64,000 nucleotides of DNA from Marmoricola sp. Leaf446 (GCF_001424755.1 NZ_LMRF01000005.1:1-64000), one strand, 5' to 3'. Positions 29,565 to 38,624 are shown, counted from the first letter of the stretch. The notes: generated from the sequence alone by a model not told the origin. Numbers and translations are program-made.

Positions 29565-29693
29565 GGCCCCAGGGTACGGGCGCGACCCGCCTGCCCCGGG
29601 TGCGAGGTCCGGGCGTCGGGACCACCTCGGCCCGCCCCCGCGCCCGGTCCCACGGTGTGGTCGCGTGGCGATCACGTGGCCGATGGGACAGAC

Positions 29694-29709
29694 TGTGACC
29701 CGCGGCACC
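29694..29709 (+). promoter_or_regulatory. Near-match CRP-type site upstream of crp
   Basis: TGTGACCCGCGGCACC fits GTGA-N6-TCAC with one change (G for T in the second half). It lies 43-58 bp before the crp start in the 187-bp region divergent from nth. Autoregulation is possible. The rest of this gap has GC-rich palindromic bits but no certain promoter. Confidence 0.35.
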
Positions 29710-29751
29710 CGCCCACGCCCGGGGTGCCCTCCGAGGAAGGGAAACCGACGC

Positions 29752-30429
29752 GTGACTAACGACGTACTCCGCCAGGCGCCGCTGTTCAGCGCGCTCGACG
29801 ACGAGGCGGCCTCCGCGCTGCGGTCCTCCATGGGCGAGAACCGCCTCCGCCGGGGCGAGGTGCTCTTCCACGAGGGCGACCCGGGCGACAAGCTCTACAT
29901 CGTCACCGACGGCAAGGTGAAGCTCGGCCGCACCTCCTCCGACGGCCGCGAGAACCTCCTGGCGATCCTCGGCCCCGGCCAGATGTTCGGCGAGCTGTCG
30001 CTCTTCGACCCCGGCCCGCGCTCGGCGACCGTCACGGCCGTCACCGAGACGACGTTCCTCTCGCTGTCCCACGACGACCTGCTGCGCTGGCTCGAGGGCC
30101 GACCGGGCGTCGCCCTCGGACTGCTCTCCCAGCTGGCCGGCCGGCTGCGCAAGACCAACGAGGTCGTGGCCGACCTGGTCTTCTCCGACGTGCCCGGTCG
30201 CGTCGCCAAGGCGCTGCTCGACCTCGCCGACCGCTTCGGGCGCACCGCCGACGACGGCGTGCACGTGCACCACGAGCTCACGCAGGAGGAGCTGGCCCAG
30301 CTGGTCGGCGCCTCGCGCGAGACCGTCAACAAGGCGCTGGCCGACTTCGCCTCGCGGGGCTGGCTGCGCCTGGAGCCGCGCTCGGTCGTGATCCACGACG
30401 TCGAGCGGATGCGCCGCCGGGCCCGCTGA
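29752..30429 (+). CDS. crp: Crp/GlxR-type cAMP-responsive transcription regulator
   Basis: A 225-residue protein, near the usual actinobacterial length (224 in M. tuberculosis). The N-terminal cyclic-nucleotide domain (about 10-120) has [15 protein letters not shown], where Glu, Arg and Ser contact cAMP. A dimer helix follows, and a C-terminal winged helix with [20 protein letters not shown] provides DNA contacts. It starts at GTG 29752 after GAGGAAGGG. It is expected to read GTGA-N6-TCAC sites, two of which lie upstream of actP and acs in this window. Confidence 0.96.
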   Translation: MTNDVLRQAPLFSALDDEAASALRSSMGENRLRRGEVLFHEGDPGDKLYIVTDGKVKLGRTSSDGRENLLAILGPGQMFGELSLFDPGPRSATVTAVTETTFLSLSHDDLLRWLEGRPGVALGLLSQLAGRLRKTNEVVADLVFSDVPGRVAKALLDLADRFGRTADDGVHVHHELTQEELAQLVGASRETVNKALADFASRGWLRLEPRSVVIHDVERMRRRAR

Positions 30430-30463
30430 CCCGCAGCTCGGACGCGCCGGCCGCGCCGGAGGC

Positions 30464-31279
30464 TCAGACCCGGCCCTGGCCGGCCAGGTGGGCGAGCTGT
30501 GCGCGCACCGAGAGCTCGGCCGCGCCCCACAGCACCGGGTCGACGTCGGCGTAGACGACCTCGACCACGCGGCGCGGCAGCGCGTCCTCGTCGAGCTGCT
30601 CGTCGCGCAGCGTCCCGAGGGCGGCCTCGACCTGGGCCAGCCGGTTGCGGCGGTGGGCGCGGTAGTGATCGAGCACCCCGAGGGCGTCGTCGAGGACCGG
30701 ACCGTGGCCGGGCAGCACCCGGGTCAAGCCCTGCTCCTGCGCGAGCGAGTGGAGCCGGTCCAGCGAGCCGAGGTAGGCACCGAGCTGGCCGTCGGGGTGG
30801 GCCACCACGGTGGTGCCGCGCCCCAGCACGGTGTCGCCGGTCAGCACGGCCGAGTCCGCGGGCAGCACGAACGACAGCGAGTCGGCGGTGTGACCCGGAG
30901 TCGCGACCACCCGGACCTCGAGACCGTCGACCTCGACCACGTCGCCCCCGGCGAGGCCCTCGGACCCCAGCCGCCACTCCGGGTCGAGCGCGCGTACGCC
31001 GCACCCCACCCGCTCGGCGAACTCGCGGGCCGCCTCGGAGTGGTCGAGGTGGTGGTGGGTGAGCAGCACGACCCCGACCTCCCCCGCGGCCTCGGCGACC
31101 GCGTCGAGGTGGCCGGCGTCCGGCGGCCCGGGGTCGATCACGACCGAGCGGCGGGCACCGGGCTCGCGCAGCACCCAGGTGTTGGTGCCGTCCAGGGTCA
31201 TCTCGTTGGCGTTGGGGGCGAGCAGGCAGCGGGCCCGCTCGCCGAAGACCCCGCCGGACCAGGCGGGGGCCCCGCTCAC
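30464..31279 (-). CDS. MBL-fold metallo-hydrolase (Rv3677c-like)
   Basis: A 271-residue protein. The zinc motif HHHLDH is at 75-80, with further ligands in ATPGHTADS, LTGDTVLG and LPGHGP. A C-terminal helical region DEDALPRRVVEVVYADV is like the LACTB2/glyoxalase-II group, so RNA or thioester hydrolysis are both possible. It is the last gene of a four-gene operon (DUF4177, RidA, NUDIX, MBL); its GTG start overlaps the NUDIX stop by 4 bases. It is convergent with crp. Confidence 0.9.
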   Translation of the reverse strand: MSGAPAWSGGVFGERARCLLAPNANEMTLDGTNTWVLREPGARRSVVIDPGPPDAGHLDAVAEAAGEVGVVLLTHHHLDHSEAAREFAERVGCGVRALDPEWRLGSEGLAGGDVVEVDGLEVRVVATPGHTADSLSFVLPADSAVLTGDTVLGRGTTVVAHPDGQLGAYLGSLDRLHSLAQEQGLTRVLPGHGPVLDDALGVLDHYRAHRRNRLAQVEAALGTLRDEQLDEDALPRRVVEVVYADVDPVLWGAAELSVRAQLAHLAGQGRV

Positions 31280-32142
31280 GGACGACCCTCGAGCAGCTCC
31301 TGCATCCAGGGAGGCGTGGTGAGCGTGGCGCCCTCGGGATCGTCGGGGTCCTCGACGAGCTCGGGCACGAACATCTCGACCGTGCGGTCGGAGCCTGCGG
31401 CCAGCACGTCGGCCGGGCCGGCGTGCTGGCCCACCTCGAGGCAGCTCATCCAGGTCGGCGGCAGCATCAGGATCTGCTCGGCGTCGACCTGCGCCACGGC
31501 GTCCAGCGCCGGGAGCCAGGCGACGGCGTCGGACTCCGTGGAGACGTCACGGGTGCGCTGCCCCTCGGGCAGGACCGCGGCGAAGAACCAGGTGCGGTAG
31601 CGCCGGGGCTCGAACTCCGGGGTCAGCCAGGCCCGGAAGGGCGCCAGCAGGTCGGTGCGCAGCACCAGCCCGCGCCGCTCGAGGAAGTCGGTGAACGCCA
31701 GCTCGCGACCCTCCAGGGCCGCCCGGTCGCGCTCCCAGTCCTCGCCGGTCACGTCGGCGACCACGGTCTCGGCCGACTCGCCGGCCAGCAGCACGCCGGA
31801 CTCCTCGAAGGTCTCGCGCACCGCGGCGCACACCAGGGCGCGGGCGGTGGCCTCGTCGGTGCCGAGCCGCCGGGCCCAGGTCGCGGCGTCGGGACCGGCC
31901 CACCGCACGCCGTGGTCGTCGAAGTCGCGCGGGTCGACGCCGCCACCGGGGAAGACGCACATGCCACCGGCGAAGGCCATCGAGGTCTGCCGCCGCAGCA
32001 GGTAGACCTCGGACCCACCGGCGCTCCCGGGACGCAGCAGCACCACGGTCGCCGCGTTGCGCGGCTCGACCGGCTGCTTCTCGCCGGTGGTGAAGGCACG
32101 GGCGCTCTCGACGAACGCCGCGGGCAGCTGCACCCGGGCCAC
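31276..32142 (-). CDS. NUDIX hydrolase (NUDT19-like)
   Basis: A 288-residue protein. The segment AFAGGMCVFPGGGVDPRD and the later helix AAVRETFEESGV form a NUDIX box split by an insertion of about 35 residues, the hallmark of the NUDT7/NUDT19 type CoA-ester or RNA-cap hydrolases. The substrate is not determined. It lies 2 bases after the RidA gene and overlaps the MBL gene. In M. tuberculosis I do not recall a NUDIX gene at this point, so this may be a gain in this lineage. Confidence 0.85.
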   Translation of the reverse strand: MARVQLPAAFVESARAFTTGEKQPVEPRNAATVVLLRPGSAGGSEVYLLRRQTSMAFAGGMCVFPGGGVDPRDFDDHGVRWAGPDAATWARRLGTDEATARALVCAAVRETFEESGVLLAGESAETVVADVTGEDWERDRAALEGRELAFTDFLERRGLVLRTDLLAPFRAWLTPEFEPRRYRTWFFAAVLPEGQRTRDVSTESDAVAWLPALDAVAQVDAEQILMLPPTWMSCLEVGQHAGPADVLAAGSDRTVEMFVPELVEDPDDPEGATLTTPPWMQELLEGRP

Positions 32143-32144
32143 GC

Positions 32145-32618
32145 TCAGACCTCCACGAGGAGCTCGACCTCGACCGGGGCGTCGAGCGGCAGCACGGACA
32201 CGCCGACCGCGGAGCGGGCGTGGCGGCCCTGCTCGCCGAACACCTCGCCGAGCAGCTCCGAGACGCCGTTGGCGACCTGCGGCTGGGCGGTGAAGTCGGG
32301 CGCGGAGGCGACGAAGACGACGACCTTGACCACGCGGCGCACGGCCGACAGCTCACCGACCTCGGCGCGCACCGCGGCCAGTGCGTTCAGCGCGCACTGG
32401 CGGGCGCAGTCGACCGCCTCCTCCTGGGAGACCTCGGCGCCGACCTTGCCGGTCAGCAGCAGCTGGCCGTCGCGCATCGGCAGCTGCCCGGAGGTGAAGA
32501 CGTGGGAGCCGCTGCGCACCGCCGGGACGTACGCCGCGACGGGCGCCGCCACCTGCGGCACGGCCAGGCCGAGCCGCTCCAGGCGCTCCTCGGGGGTGTC
32601 CGTGCCGCCGGCGGTCAC
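32145..32618 (-). CDS. RidA-family enamine/imine deaminase (Rv3678c-like)
   Basis: A 157-residue protein of the YjgF/YER057c/UK114 family. Family features include VFTSGQLPMRDGQLLLTGKVG, DCARQCALNALAAV and the C-terminal LDAPVEVELLVEV. Canonical RidA destroys reactive 2-aminoacrylate, using an Arg that precedes the final strand. Here the corresponding position is not the classical Arg, so this belongs to an Rid2/Rid-like subgroup and its substrate is uncertain. The GTG at 32618 overlaps the DUF4177 stop by 4 bases. Confidence 0.86.
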   Translation of the reverse strand: MTAGGTDTPEERLERLGLAVPQVAAPVAAYVPAVRSGSHVFTSGQLPMRDGQLLLTGKVGAEVSQEEAVDCARQCALNALAAVRAEVGELSAVRRVVKVVVFVASAPDFTAQPQVANGVSELLGEVFGEQGRHARSAVGVSVLPLDAPVEVELLVEV

Positions 32619-32770
32619 TGCTTGGGCCGCTTGAAGTAGGCGACGAGGTTCTCGGGGTTCATCCCCGGGACCATCTGCACCAGCTCCCAGCCGTCGGAGC
32701 CGAAGTTGTCGAGGATCGCCTTGGTCGAGTGGACCAGCACCGGCGCCGTCAGGTATTCCCACTGGGTCAT
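32615..32770 (-). CDS. DUF4177 small protein (Rv3678A-like)
   Basis: A 51-residue protein beginning MTQWEYLTAPVL and containing FGSDGWELVQM and ENLVAYFKRPK, the conserved pattern of DUF4177. It is easily missed because of its size. It heads the RidA-NUDIX-MBL operon, overlaps RidA by GTGA, and is preceded at 6 bases by a TAGGGT hexamer, so its mRNA is probably leaderless. Function unknown. Confidence 0.88.
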   Translation of the reverse strand: MTQWEYLTAPVLVHSTKAILDNFGSDGWELVQMVPGMNPENLVAYFKRPKQ

Positions 32771-32775
32771 GCCGC

Positions 32776-32797
32776 CACCCTAGGGTGCTCCTAGGGT
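32776..32797. promoter_or_regulatory. Divergent leaderless promoters built on CACCCTAGGGTG
   Basis: The perfect palindrome CACCCTAGGGTG (32776-32787) supplies a -10 TAGGGT facing left, 6 bases before the DUF4177 ATG. A second TAGGGT at 32792-32797 faces right, 7 bases before the hydrolase ATG at 32805. The whole divergent region is only 34 bp, so both genes appear leaderless and may share a regulator. Confidence 0.55.
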
Positions 32798-32804
32798 GGC
32801 CGCC

Positions 32805-33527
32805 ATGAGCGGTCCTCCCCCCGACGCCACCCTGCGCTGGGCCGAGCACGACGACGGCCTGCTCGACGTGCACCTGCCCGGGGGCCGGCTGCCGGCCCGC
32901 ACCGCCGGCGTGGTGTTCCTGGTGCACGGCGGGTTCTGGAGGGCGGCCCACGACCGGCGCCACACCCGTCCGCAGGCCCGCGCGCTCGCCGACCAGGGGT
33001 GGGTGGTGGCGACCCCGGAGTACCGCCGCGTCGGGGCGGGCGGCGGCTGGCCCACCACCGGGTCCGACGTACGCCGGGCGCTGGACGTGCTGCCCGAGCT
33101 GCTCGGCCGGATCGGGGTGCGGTCCGGGCCCACCTGGGCGATGGGCCACTCCGCCGGCGGCCACCTGGCGCTCTGGCTGGCCGCCACCGGCGCCCCGCTC
33201 GACGGCGTCGTGGCGTTGGCGCCGGTGGCCGACCTCGCCGAGGCGCACCGGCTCCACCTCGGCGACGGCGCCGCCGCGGCGCTGCTCGGCGACCACCCCA
33301 CCGACGAGGCCGACCCGGCGCTGCTGCTGGAGCGGCGGCCGCCGTACGACGTCCGCGTGGTGCACGGCTCGGCCGACGAGTCGGTGCCGCTGTCGCTGAG
33401 CCGCGGCCTCGTCGGACGGCACCCGTGGGTCGCGCTGACCGAGCTGACGTGCGACCACATGTCGCTGATCGACCCGGCCTCGGACGCCTGGCCGACGGTG
33501 CTGCGGCAGCTGCCACCCGCCCCGTGA
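32805..33527 (+). CDS. Alpha/beta hydrolase (esterase/lipase-like)
   Basis: A 240-residue protein. VFLVHGGFWRAAHD supplies the HGGF oxyanion hole of the hormone-sensitive lipase/BD-FAE group, and GHSAGG is the nucleophile elbow with Ser near 111. Asp in VVHGSADESV and His in TCDHMS complete the triad. The substrate is probably a small ester, peptide or kynurenine-like amide. No signal peptide is seen. ATG at 32805 is chosen for its fit to the -10 element; a GTG 9 bases earlier is possible. Confidence 0.88.
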   Translation: MSGPPPDATLRWAEHDDGLLDVHLPGGRLPARTAGVVFLVHGGFWRAAHDRRHTRPQARALADQGWVVATPEYRRVGAGGGWPTTGSDVRRALDVLPELLGRIGVRSGPTWAMGHSAGGHLALWLAATGAPLDGVVALAPVADLAEAHRLHLGDGAAAALLGDHPTDEADPALLLERRPPYDVRVVHGSADESVPLSLSRGLVGRHPWVALTELTCDHMSLIDPASDAWPTVLRQLPPAP

Positions 33528-33532
33528 CGGCA

Positions 33533-33571
33533 CGAGGCCCGGGACACGCGGTGAGCGCGTCCCGGGCCTCG
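33533..33571. terminator. Bidirectional hairpin between hydrolase and OYE genes
   Basis: Arms 33533-33545 and 33559-33571 pair perfectly (CGAGGCCCGGGAC), extended inward by CGCG pairs. It lies between convergent genes with 5 and 16 bases to the respective stops. Confidence 0.8.
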
Positions 33572-33587
33572 TCGGGCCGAGCCTGGG

Positions 33588-34676
33588 TCAGCTGGCCTGG
33601 TCGAGCGTGGGGTAGTCGGTGTAGCCCTCGGCGCCACCGCCGTAGAAGGTGTCGGCGTCCGGCTCGTTGAGCTCGGCACCCTCGGCCCAGCGCGTGGCCA
33701 GGTCGGGGTTGGCCAGGAACGGCCGACCGACGACGACCGCGTCGGCCAGCCCGGTCGCGAGCAGCTCCTCGACCGAGTCCAGGCTGGTGACGTCACCGAA
33801 GCCGCTGTTGAGCAGGACCGGACCGCCGAAGCGGGCCTTGAGGTCCTTGACCAGCGCCTCGAGCGGCTCCAGCGGGCTGGCGAGCAGCGAGAGGTAGGCC
33901 AGGCCGAGCGGGGCGATGCCGTCGACGACGGCGCGGTAGGTCGCCTCGAGGTCCTCGCCCTGCTCCTCGCCGATGCCGTTGAACTGGTGGCCCGGGGACA
34001 GGCGCACGCCCACCCGGTCGGCGCCGATGGCCGCGGCCACGGCCTGCACGACCTCGATGACGAAGCGGGCGCGGTTCTCCGGCGAGCCGCCGTGGTCGTC
34101 GTCGCGCAGGTTGATGGTCGGGTCGAGGAACTGGTGGAGCAGGTAGCCGTTGGCCGCGTGGACCTCGACCCCGTCCAGCCCGGCGTCGACCGCGTTGCGG
34201 GCGGCGGTGGCGTACTCCTCGACGACCGTGGCGAGCTCGTCGGTCGCGATCGCGCGCGGCTCGTCGTGGGGCTTGGGGCCCTCGGCGGTCACCATCTCGC
34301 CGGGAGCGCGCACGGCGCTGGCGGAGACGGTGTCGACGCCGTCCTTGTTGTCGGCGTGGGCGATGCGGCCCGCGTGCATCAGCTGCGCGACGACGGTGCC
34401 GCCCTTGCGGTGCACCTCGTCGGCGACCATGCGCCAGCCGGCGACCTGGTCCTTGGTGTAGAGGCCCGGCACGTTGAGGTAGCCCTGGCCGACGTGGCTG
34501 GGGGCGACGCCCTCGGTGATGATCAGACCGGCGCCCGCCCGCTGCCCGTAGTAGGTGGCGTTGAGCTCGGTGGGGGCGTTGCCCTCACCGGCACGGTTGC
34601 GCGTGAGCGGGGCCATCACGAAGGACTGCGGGAGCTCCCAGCGGCCGATTCGGACGGGGTCGAATGCACGGGTCAC
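33588..34676 (-). CDS. Old yellow enzyme family NADH:flavin oxidoreductase
   Basis: A 362-residue TIM-barrel FMN protein. It opens FDPVRIGRWELPQSFVMAPLTRNRAG and carries the FMN/substrate motifs QLMHAGRIAH and VHAANGYLLHQFLDP, plus SENRARFVIEV-like PENRARF. This matches the NemA/xenobiotic reductase subgroup that reduces electrophilic alkenes. A GTG start with GGAGG 8 bases upstream is clear. The upstream 34695-34713 segment has an AGTGG-N9-CCACT inverted repeat that may be an operator. It is not part of the mycobacterial gene order, so it is likely a local insertion. Confidence 0.93.
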   Translation of the reverse strand: MTRAFDPVRIGRWELPQSFVMAPLTRNRAGEGNAPTELNATYYGQRAGAGLIITEGVAPSHVGQGYLNVPGLYTKDQVAGWRMVADEVHRKGGTVVAQLMHAGRIAHADNKDGVDTVSASAVRAPGEMVTAEGPKPHDEPRAIATDELATVVEEYATAARNAVDAGLDGVEVHAANGYLLHQFLDPTINLRDDDHGGSPENRARFVIEVVQAVAAAIGADRVGVRLSPGHQFNGIGEEQGEDLEATYRAVVDGIAPLGLAYLSLLASPLEPLEALVKDLKARFGGPVLLNSGFGDVTSLDSVEELLATGLADAVVVGRPFLANPDLATRWAEGAELNEPDADTFYGGGAEGYTDYPTLDQAS

Positions 34677-34792
34677 GAGGTGGACCTCCGGAGTAGTGGA
34701 AAGTTTGACCACTCCAGAACGCCCCGGGTCGCCCAGACATTCCCGACATCCCCGTCGAGCCCCGCGAGCTCCTCCGATCCGGCGTACGCCGC

Positions 34793-35425
34793 CTAGTGGA
34801 CGTGGACCGTCGGCTCGGTCTTCTCGCGCACCTCGTCCTCGGTGACTCCGGGCGCCAGCTCGACCAGCTGCAGGCCCTCGGGGGTGACGTCGAGGACGCA
34901 CAGGTCGGTGATGATCCGCTGCACGACGCCGCGGCCGGTGTAGGGCAGCGAGCACTCCTCGACGATCTTGTAGGAGCCGTCCTTGGCGGTGTGCTCCATC
35001 AGCACGATGACCTTGCGCGCGCCGTGGACGAGGTCCATCGCGCCGCCCATGCCCTTGACCATCTTGCCGGGGATCATCCAGTTGGCGATGTCGCCGGCGG
35101 CCGAGACCTGCATCGCGCCCAGGATGGCGGCGTCGATCTTGCCGCCGCGGATCATCCCGAAGGACAGCGCGGAGTCGAAGATCGAGGCGCCGCGACGCAG
35201 CGTGACCGTCTCCTTGCCCGCGTTGATCAGGTCGGCGTCCTCGTCGCCCTCCAGCGGGTAGGCCCCCACGCCGAGGAGGCCGTTCTCGGACTGGAGCACC
35301 AGCTCGACGTCGTCGTCGACGTAGTTGGGCACCAGCGTGGGCAGCCCGATGCCGAGGTTGACGTAGGACCCGTCGGTCAGCTCCGAGGCCGCCCGGGCGG
35401 CCATCTCCTCGCGGCTCCAGCTCAT
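34793..35425 (-). CDS. scoB: 3-oxoacid CoA-transferase subunit B
   Basis: A 210-residue beta subunit with the catalytic Glu in [11 protein letters not shown] (about 50) and the family motifs [11 protein letters not shown] and [15 protein letters not shown]. Together with subunit A it moves CoA from succinyl-CoA to acetoacetate or another 3-oxoacid, feeding ketone bodies into central metabolism. The ATG at 35425 overlaps the subunit A stop by 4 bases (ATGA), ensuring 1:1 synthesis. Confidence 0.95.
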   Translation of the reverse strand: MSWSREEMAARAASELTDGSYVNLGIGLPTLVPNYVDDDVELVLQSENGLLGVGAYPLEGDEDADLINAGKETVTLRRGASIFDSALSFGMIRGGKIDAAILGAMQVSAAGDIANWMIPGKMVKGMGGAMDLVHGARKVIVLMEHTAKDGSYKIVEECSLPYTGRGVVQRIITDLCVLDVTPEGLQLVELAPGVTEDEVREKTEPTVHVH

Positions 35426-36192
35426 CGCGGGGTCACCGTCCTCTTCTCGATGCGCTTCTCGGCCGCCTGCTCGGGCGTCAGCTCCACCACGCGGTGGACG
35501 AAGACGCCCGGGGTGTGCACGTGGTTGGGGTCGAGGTCGCCGGGCTCGACGAGCTCCTCGACCTCGGCGATGGTGACCCGGCCGCACATGGCGGCGAGCG
35601 GGTTGAAGTTCTGCGCGGAGTCGCGGTAGACGAGGTTGCCGTGCCGGTCGCCCTTCCAGGCCCGGACCAGCCCAAAGTCGGCGACCAGCGCCTCCTCCAT
35701 CACGAACTCGCGGGGACCGTCGGGGGTCTCGAAGGTGCGCGTCTCCTTGGGCGGGGAGGCGACCACCACGTTGCCGGCGTCGTCGTAGCGCCAGGGCAGG
35801 CCGCCGTCGGCCACCTGGGTGCCGCCGCCGGTGGCGGTGAAGAAGGCAGGGATGCCGACGCCACCGGCGCGCATCCGCTCGGCCAACGTGCCCTGCGGGG
35901 TCAGCTCGACCTCGAGCTCGCCGGAGAGGTACTGCCGGGCGAACTCCTTGTTCTCCCCGACGTAGGAGGCCACCATCCGGCGGATCCGACCGGCACCGAG
36001 CAGCAGCCCGAGACCCCAGTCGTCGACGCCGGCGTTGTTCGAGAACGCCTCCAGGTCGGTCGTGCCCTGCTCCAGCAGCGCCTGGATCAGCACCGACGGG
36101 ATCCCGCACAGCCCGAACCCGCCCACCGACAGCGTCGCGCCGTCACCGATGTCGGACACGGCCTCGGCCGCGCTCGCACTCACCTTGTCCAT
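35422..36192 (-). CDS. scoA: 3-oxoacid CoA-transferase subunit A
   Basis: A 256-residue alpha subunit with the family signature [16 protein letters not shown] (about 24-39) near the N-terminus and [19 protein letters not shown] further on. GGAGGTGG precedes the ATG at 36192. The pair interrupts the order seen in M. tuberculosis, where Rv3678A is followed by Rv3679. Divergent from the ArsA-like pair with a 140-bp gap. Confidence 0.96.
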   Translation of the reverse strand: MDKVSASAAEAVSDIGDGATLSVGGFGLCGIPSVLIQALLEQGTTDLEAFSNNAGVDDWGLGLLLGAGRIRRMVASYVGENKEFARQYLSGELEVELTPQGTLAERMRAGGVGIPAFFTATGGGTQVADGGLPWRYDDAGNVVVASPPKETRTFETPDGPREFVMEEALVADFGLVRAWKGDRHGNLVYRDSAQNFNPLAAMCGRVTIAEVEELVEPGDLDPNHVHTPGVFVHRVVELTPEQAAEKRIEKRTVTPR

Positions 36193-36320
36193 GGTCGTAG
36201 ACCACCTCCGCGGCCGATCCTGCCACGGGCATGGCGCAGGTCACATGGCGCCGCCGCACACCCTGCCCCGGACCGGTGTGGGTCGCCGCACACTCCGCCC
36301 GGTCGGGGGCGCCCGGCCTC

Positions 36321-36326
36321 TACGCT
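36321..36326 (+). promoter_or_regulatory. Minus-10 hexamer TACGCT for a leaderless ArsA-like gene
   Basis: TACGCT ends 6 bases before the GTG at 36333. With no ribosome site visible this gives a leaderless transcript. The remaining 130 bases of the divergent gap show no firm operator. Confidence 0.45.
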
Positions 36327-36332
36327 CGAGGC

Positions 36333-37349
36333 GTGCCCTCACCCTCGCGTCCCCCCGAGCTGTTCCCGGGGGTCCAGCTCCACGTCGTCTCCGGCAAGGG
36401 GGGCACCGGCAAGTCCACCGTCTCGGCCGCCCTGGCCCTCGCGCTGGCGTCCCGGGGCAAGACGGTGCTCCTGTGCGAGGTGGAGGGCCGGCAGGGCGTG
36501 GCCCAGCTCTTCGACGTCCCCCCGCTGCCCTACGAGGAGCGGCTGCTGGTGCGGCCCCAGGCCGGGTCGGGCGAGGTCTACGCGCTGGCCATCGACCCCG
36601 AGTCGGCGCTGCTGGAGTACCTCGACATGTACTACCGGCTCGGCCGGGCCGGCAAGGCCCTCGACCGGTTCGGCGTCATCGAGTTCGCCACCACCATCGC
36701 GCCGGGCGTGCGCGACGTGCTGCTGACCGGCAAGGTCTACGAGGCGGCCAACCGCAACAGCCGCAACAAGGGCGCGAGGACGTACGACGCGATCGTGCTC
36801 GACGCCCCGCCCACCGGTCGGATCGCGCAGTTCCTCAACGTCAACGACGAGCTGGCCGGACTGGCCAAGGTCGGACCGATCAAGTCGCAGGCCGACACCG
36901 TCACCACGCTGCTGCGCTCCGAGCGCACCGTGATCCACCTCGTCACCGTGCTGGAGGAGATGCCCGTGCAGGAGACCGCCGACGGGATCGAGGAGCTCCG
37001 CGGCACCGGCCTGCCGGTCGGGGCGGTGGTCGTCAACCAGGTCCGACCGCGGGACCTCGACCACGACGACCGCGCCGCGCTGCTCGCCGGGTCGGTCGAC
37101 CGCTCGCGGTTGGGGTCGGTCCTCACCGGGGCCGGCGTCGAGGTCACCGACGAGCTGCTCGCGGGCCTGCTCGACGAGGGCGTGCAGCACGCCGAGCGCC
37201 GCGACCTCGAGGACGGCCAGCGGGCGCTGGTCCGTGACCTGGGCGTGCCGGTGGTCGAGCTGACCCGGCTGGCCTCCGGTGTCGGCGGGCAGGACCTCGG
37301 CGGCCTCTACGAGCTGGCCGAGCAGCTGTGCACCCAGGGGCTGGCGTGA
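36333..37349 (+). CDS. ArsA/Get3-like anion-transporting ATPase homologue 1 (Rv3679-like)
   Basis: A 338-residue protein (340 in M. tuberculosis Rv3679, as I recall). The deviant P-loop SGKGGTGKST lies at 20-29, switch region DAPPTGR near 155, and the C-terminal part is helical. There is no arsenic-binding Cys triad. The homologue pair is thought to act as a heterodimeric Get3-like complex with unknown client. The stop overlaps the next start by 4 bases. Position beside whiB4 and ponA2 is highly conserved. Confidence 0.9.
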   Translation: MPSPSRPPELFPGVQLHVVSGKGGTGKSTVSAALALALASRGKTVLLCEVEGRQGVAQLFDVPPLPYEERLLVRPQAGSGEVYALAIDPESALLEYLDMYYRLGRAGKALDRFGVIEFATTIAPGVRDVLLTGKVYEAANRNSRNKGARTYDAIVLDAPPTGRIAQFLNVNDELAGLAKVGPIKSQADTVTTLLRSERTVIHLVTVLEEMPVQETADGIEELRGTGLPVGAVVVNQVRPRDLDHDDRAALLAGSVDRSRLGSVLTGAGVEVTDELLAGLLDEGVQHAERRDLEDGQRALVRDLGVPVVELTRLASGVGGQDLGGLYELAEQLCTQGLA

Positions 37350-38584
37350 GCGCCGCGCCCCGCGCCCGTCGCGCCCGCGCCCGCGTGGGCCCGCTCGTCG
37401 CCACCCACGACCCCGCCCGCGTGCTCGACGTCGACGCCCTGCTCGACGACCGCTCCCGCAGCATCATCGTGTGCTGCGGCTCCGGCGGCGTCGGCAAGAC
37501 CACGACGTCGGCGGCCCTGGCGCTGCGGGCCGCCGAGCGCGGCCGCAAGGTCGTCGTGCTGACGATCGACCCGGCGCGCCGGCTCGCGCAGTCGATGGGC
37601 ATCGAGGCCCTCGACAACACCCCCCGGCCGGTGCCCGACATCGACGCCACCGCAGGCGGCTCGCTCGACGCGATGATGCTCGACATGAAGCGCACCTTCG
37701 ACGAGGTGGTGCAGAGCCAGGCCAGCCCCGAGAAGGCGGCCCAGATCCTGGCCAACCCGTTCTACGTCGCGGTGTCGAGCTCGTTCGCCGGGACGCAGGA
37801 GTACATGGCGATGGAGAAGCTCGGGCAGCTCGACGCCGAGGCGCGGCGCACGGGCGCGCACGACCTGATCGTCGTCGACACCCCGCCCTCGCGCAGCGCG
37901 CTGGACTTCCTCGACGCCCCCGAGCGGCTCTCCAGCTTCCTCGACGGCAAGTTCATGCGGCTGCTCCTGGCGCCGGCCCGCGGCCCGGCCCGCCTGATGA
38001 CCGCCGGCTTCGGCATGGTCACCAACGCGGTCACCAAGATCATCGGCGCCCAGGTGCTGCAGGACATGAAGGCGTTCGTCGCCGCCTTCGACACCCTCTT
38101 CGGCGGGTTCCGGGCGCGGGCGCAGCGCACCTTCGAGCTGCTCCAGGACCGGCGTACGGCGTTCGTGGTGGTCGCCGCCCCGGAGCCGGACGCGCTGCGC
38201 GAGGCGGCGTACTTCGTCGAGCGGCTGCGGTCCGAGGACATGCCCCTGGCCGGCCTGGTCGTCAACCGGGCCAGCAGCGCGCCCGCGGACGGCCTCACCG
38301 CCCACGCGGCCCTGGCCGCGGTCGAGCGGCTGCGCCCGGCCGGGCGCGACGACAGCGAGGAGCACGACCTGGCCGCCGGGCTGCTGCGGCTGCACGCCGA
38401 CCGGCTGACGCTGGTCGAGCGGGAGCGGACGCTCACCGCCCGCTTCGCGACCTCGCACCCCGACGTGCCCACGGCGGTGCTGCCGGCGCTGTCGACCGAC
38501 GTGCACGACCTCGACGGCCTGCGCCGCATCGGCGACCTGCTGGGCGCCCAGCCCGCAGCCCGCCGTGACGCCCCGAGGGGCTGA
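37346..38584 (+). CDS. ArsA/Get3-like ATPase homologue 2 (Rv3680-like)
   Basis: A 412-residue protein with P-loop CGSGGVGKTT at 44-53, TIDPARRLAQ and VDTPPSRSALDFLDAP switch motifs. It is longer than its partner at both ends. GTG at 37346 (GTGA overlap) is preferred over an earlier in-frame start inside the partner gene. It is probably a subunit with the Rv3679-like protein, and in mycobacteria the pair has been tied to tolerance of nitric oxide and glycerol, from memory. Confidence 0.9.
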   Translation: MSAAPRARRARARVGPLVATHDPARVLDVDALLDDRSRSIIVCCGSGGVGKTTTSAALALRAAERGRKVVVLTIDPARRLAQSMGIEALDNTPRPVPDIDATAGGSLDAMMLDMKRTFDEVVQSQASPEKAAQILANPFYVAVSSSFAGTQEYMAMEKLGQLDAEARRTGAHDLIVVDTPPSRSALDFLDAPERLSSFLDGKFMRLLLAPARGPARLMTAGFGMVTNAVTKIIGAQVLQDMKAFVAAFDTLFGGFRARAQRTFELLQDRRTAFVVVAAPEPDALREAAYFVERLRSEDMPLAGLVVNRASSAPADGLTAHAALAAVERLRPAGRDDSEEHDLAAGLLRLHADRLTLVERERTLTARFATSHPDVPTAVLPALSTDVHDLDGLRRIGDLLGAQPAARRDAPRG

Positions 38585-38588
38585 TCAC

Positions 38589-38624
38589 GCCGCGGGTCGC
38601 GCCCTCCCCGACCCGACCCGCGGC
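38589..38624. terminator. Hairpin between ArsA-like operon and whiB4
   Basis: GCCGCGGGTC (38589-38598) pairs with GACCCGCGGC (38615-38624) over a 16-base loop. It lies between convergent genes and may serve both. Confidence 0.62.

Noticed and set aside
29660-29676. GTGGCGATCAC as a second Crp site before crp
   Set aside because: The half sites are separated by five bases with GTG/CAC only, which does not fit the GTGA-N6-TCAC spacing.
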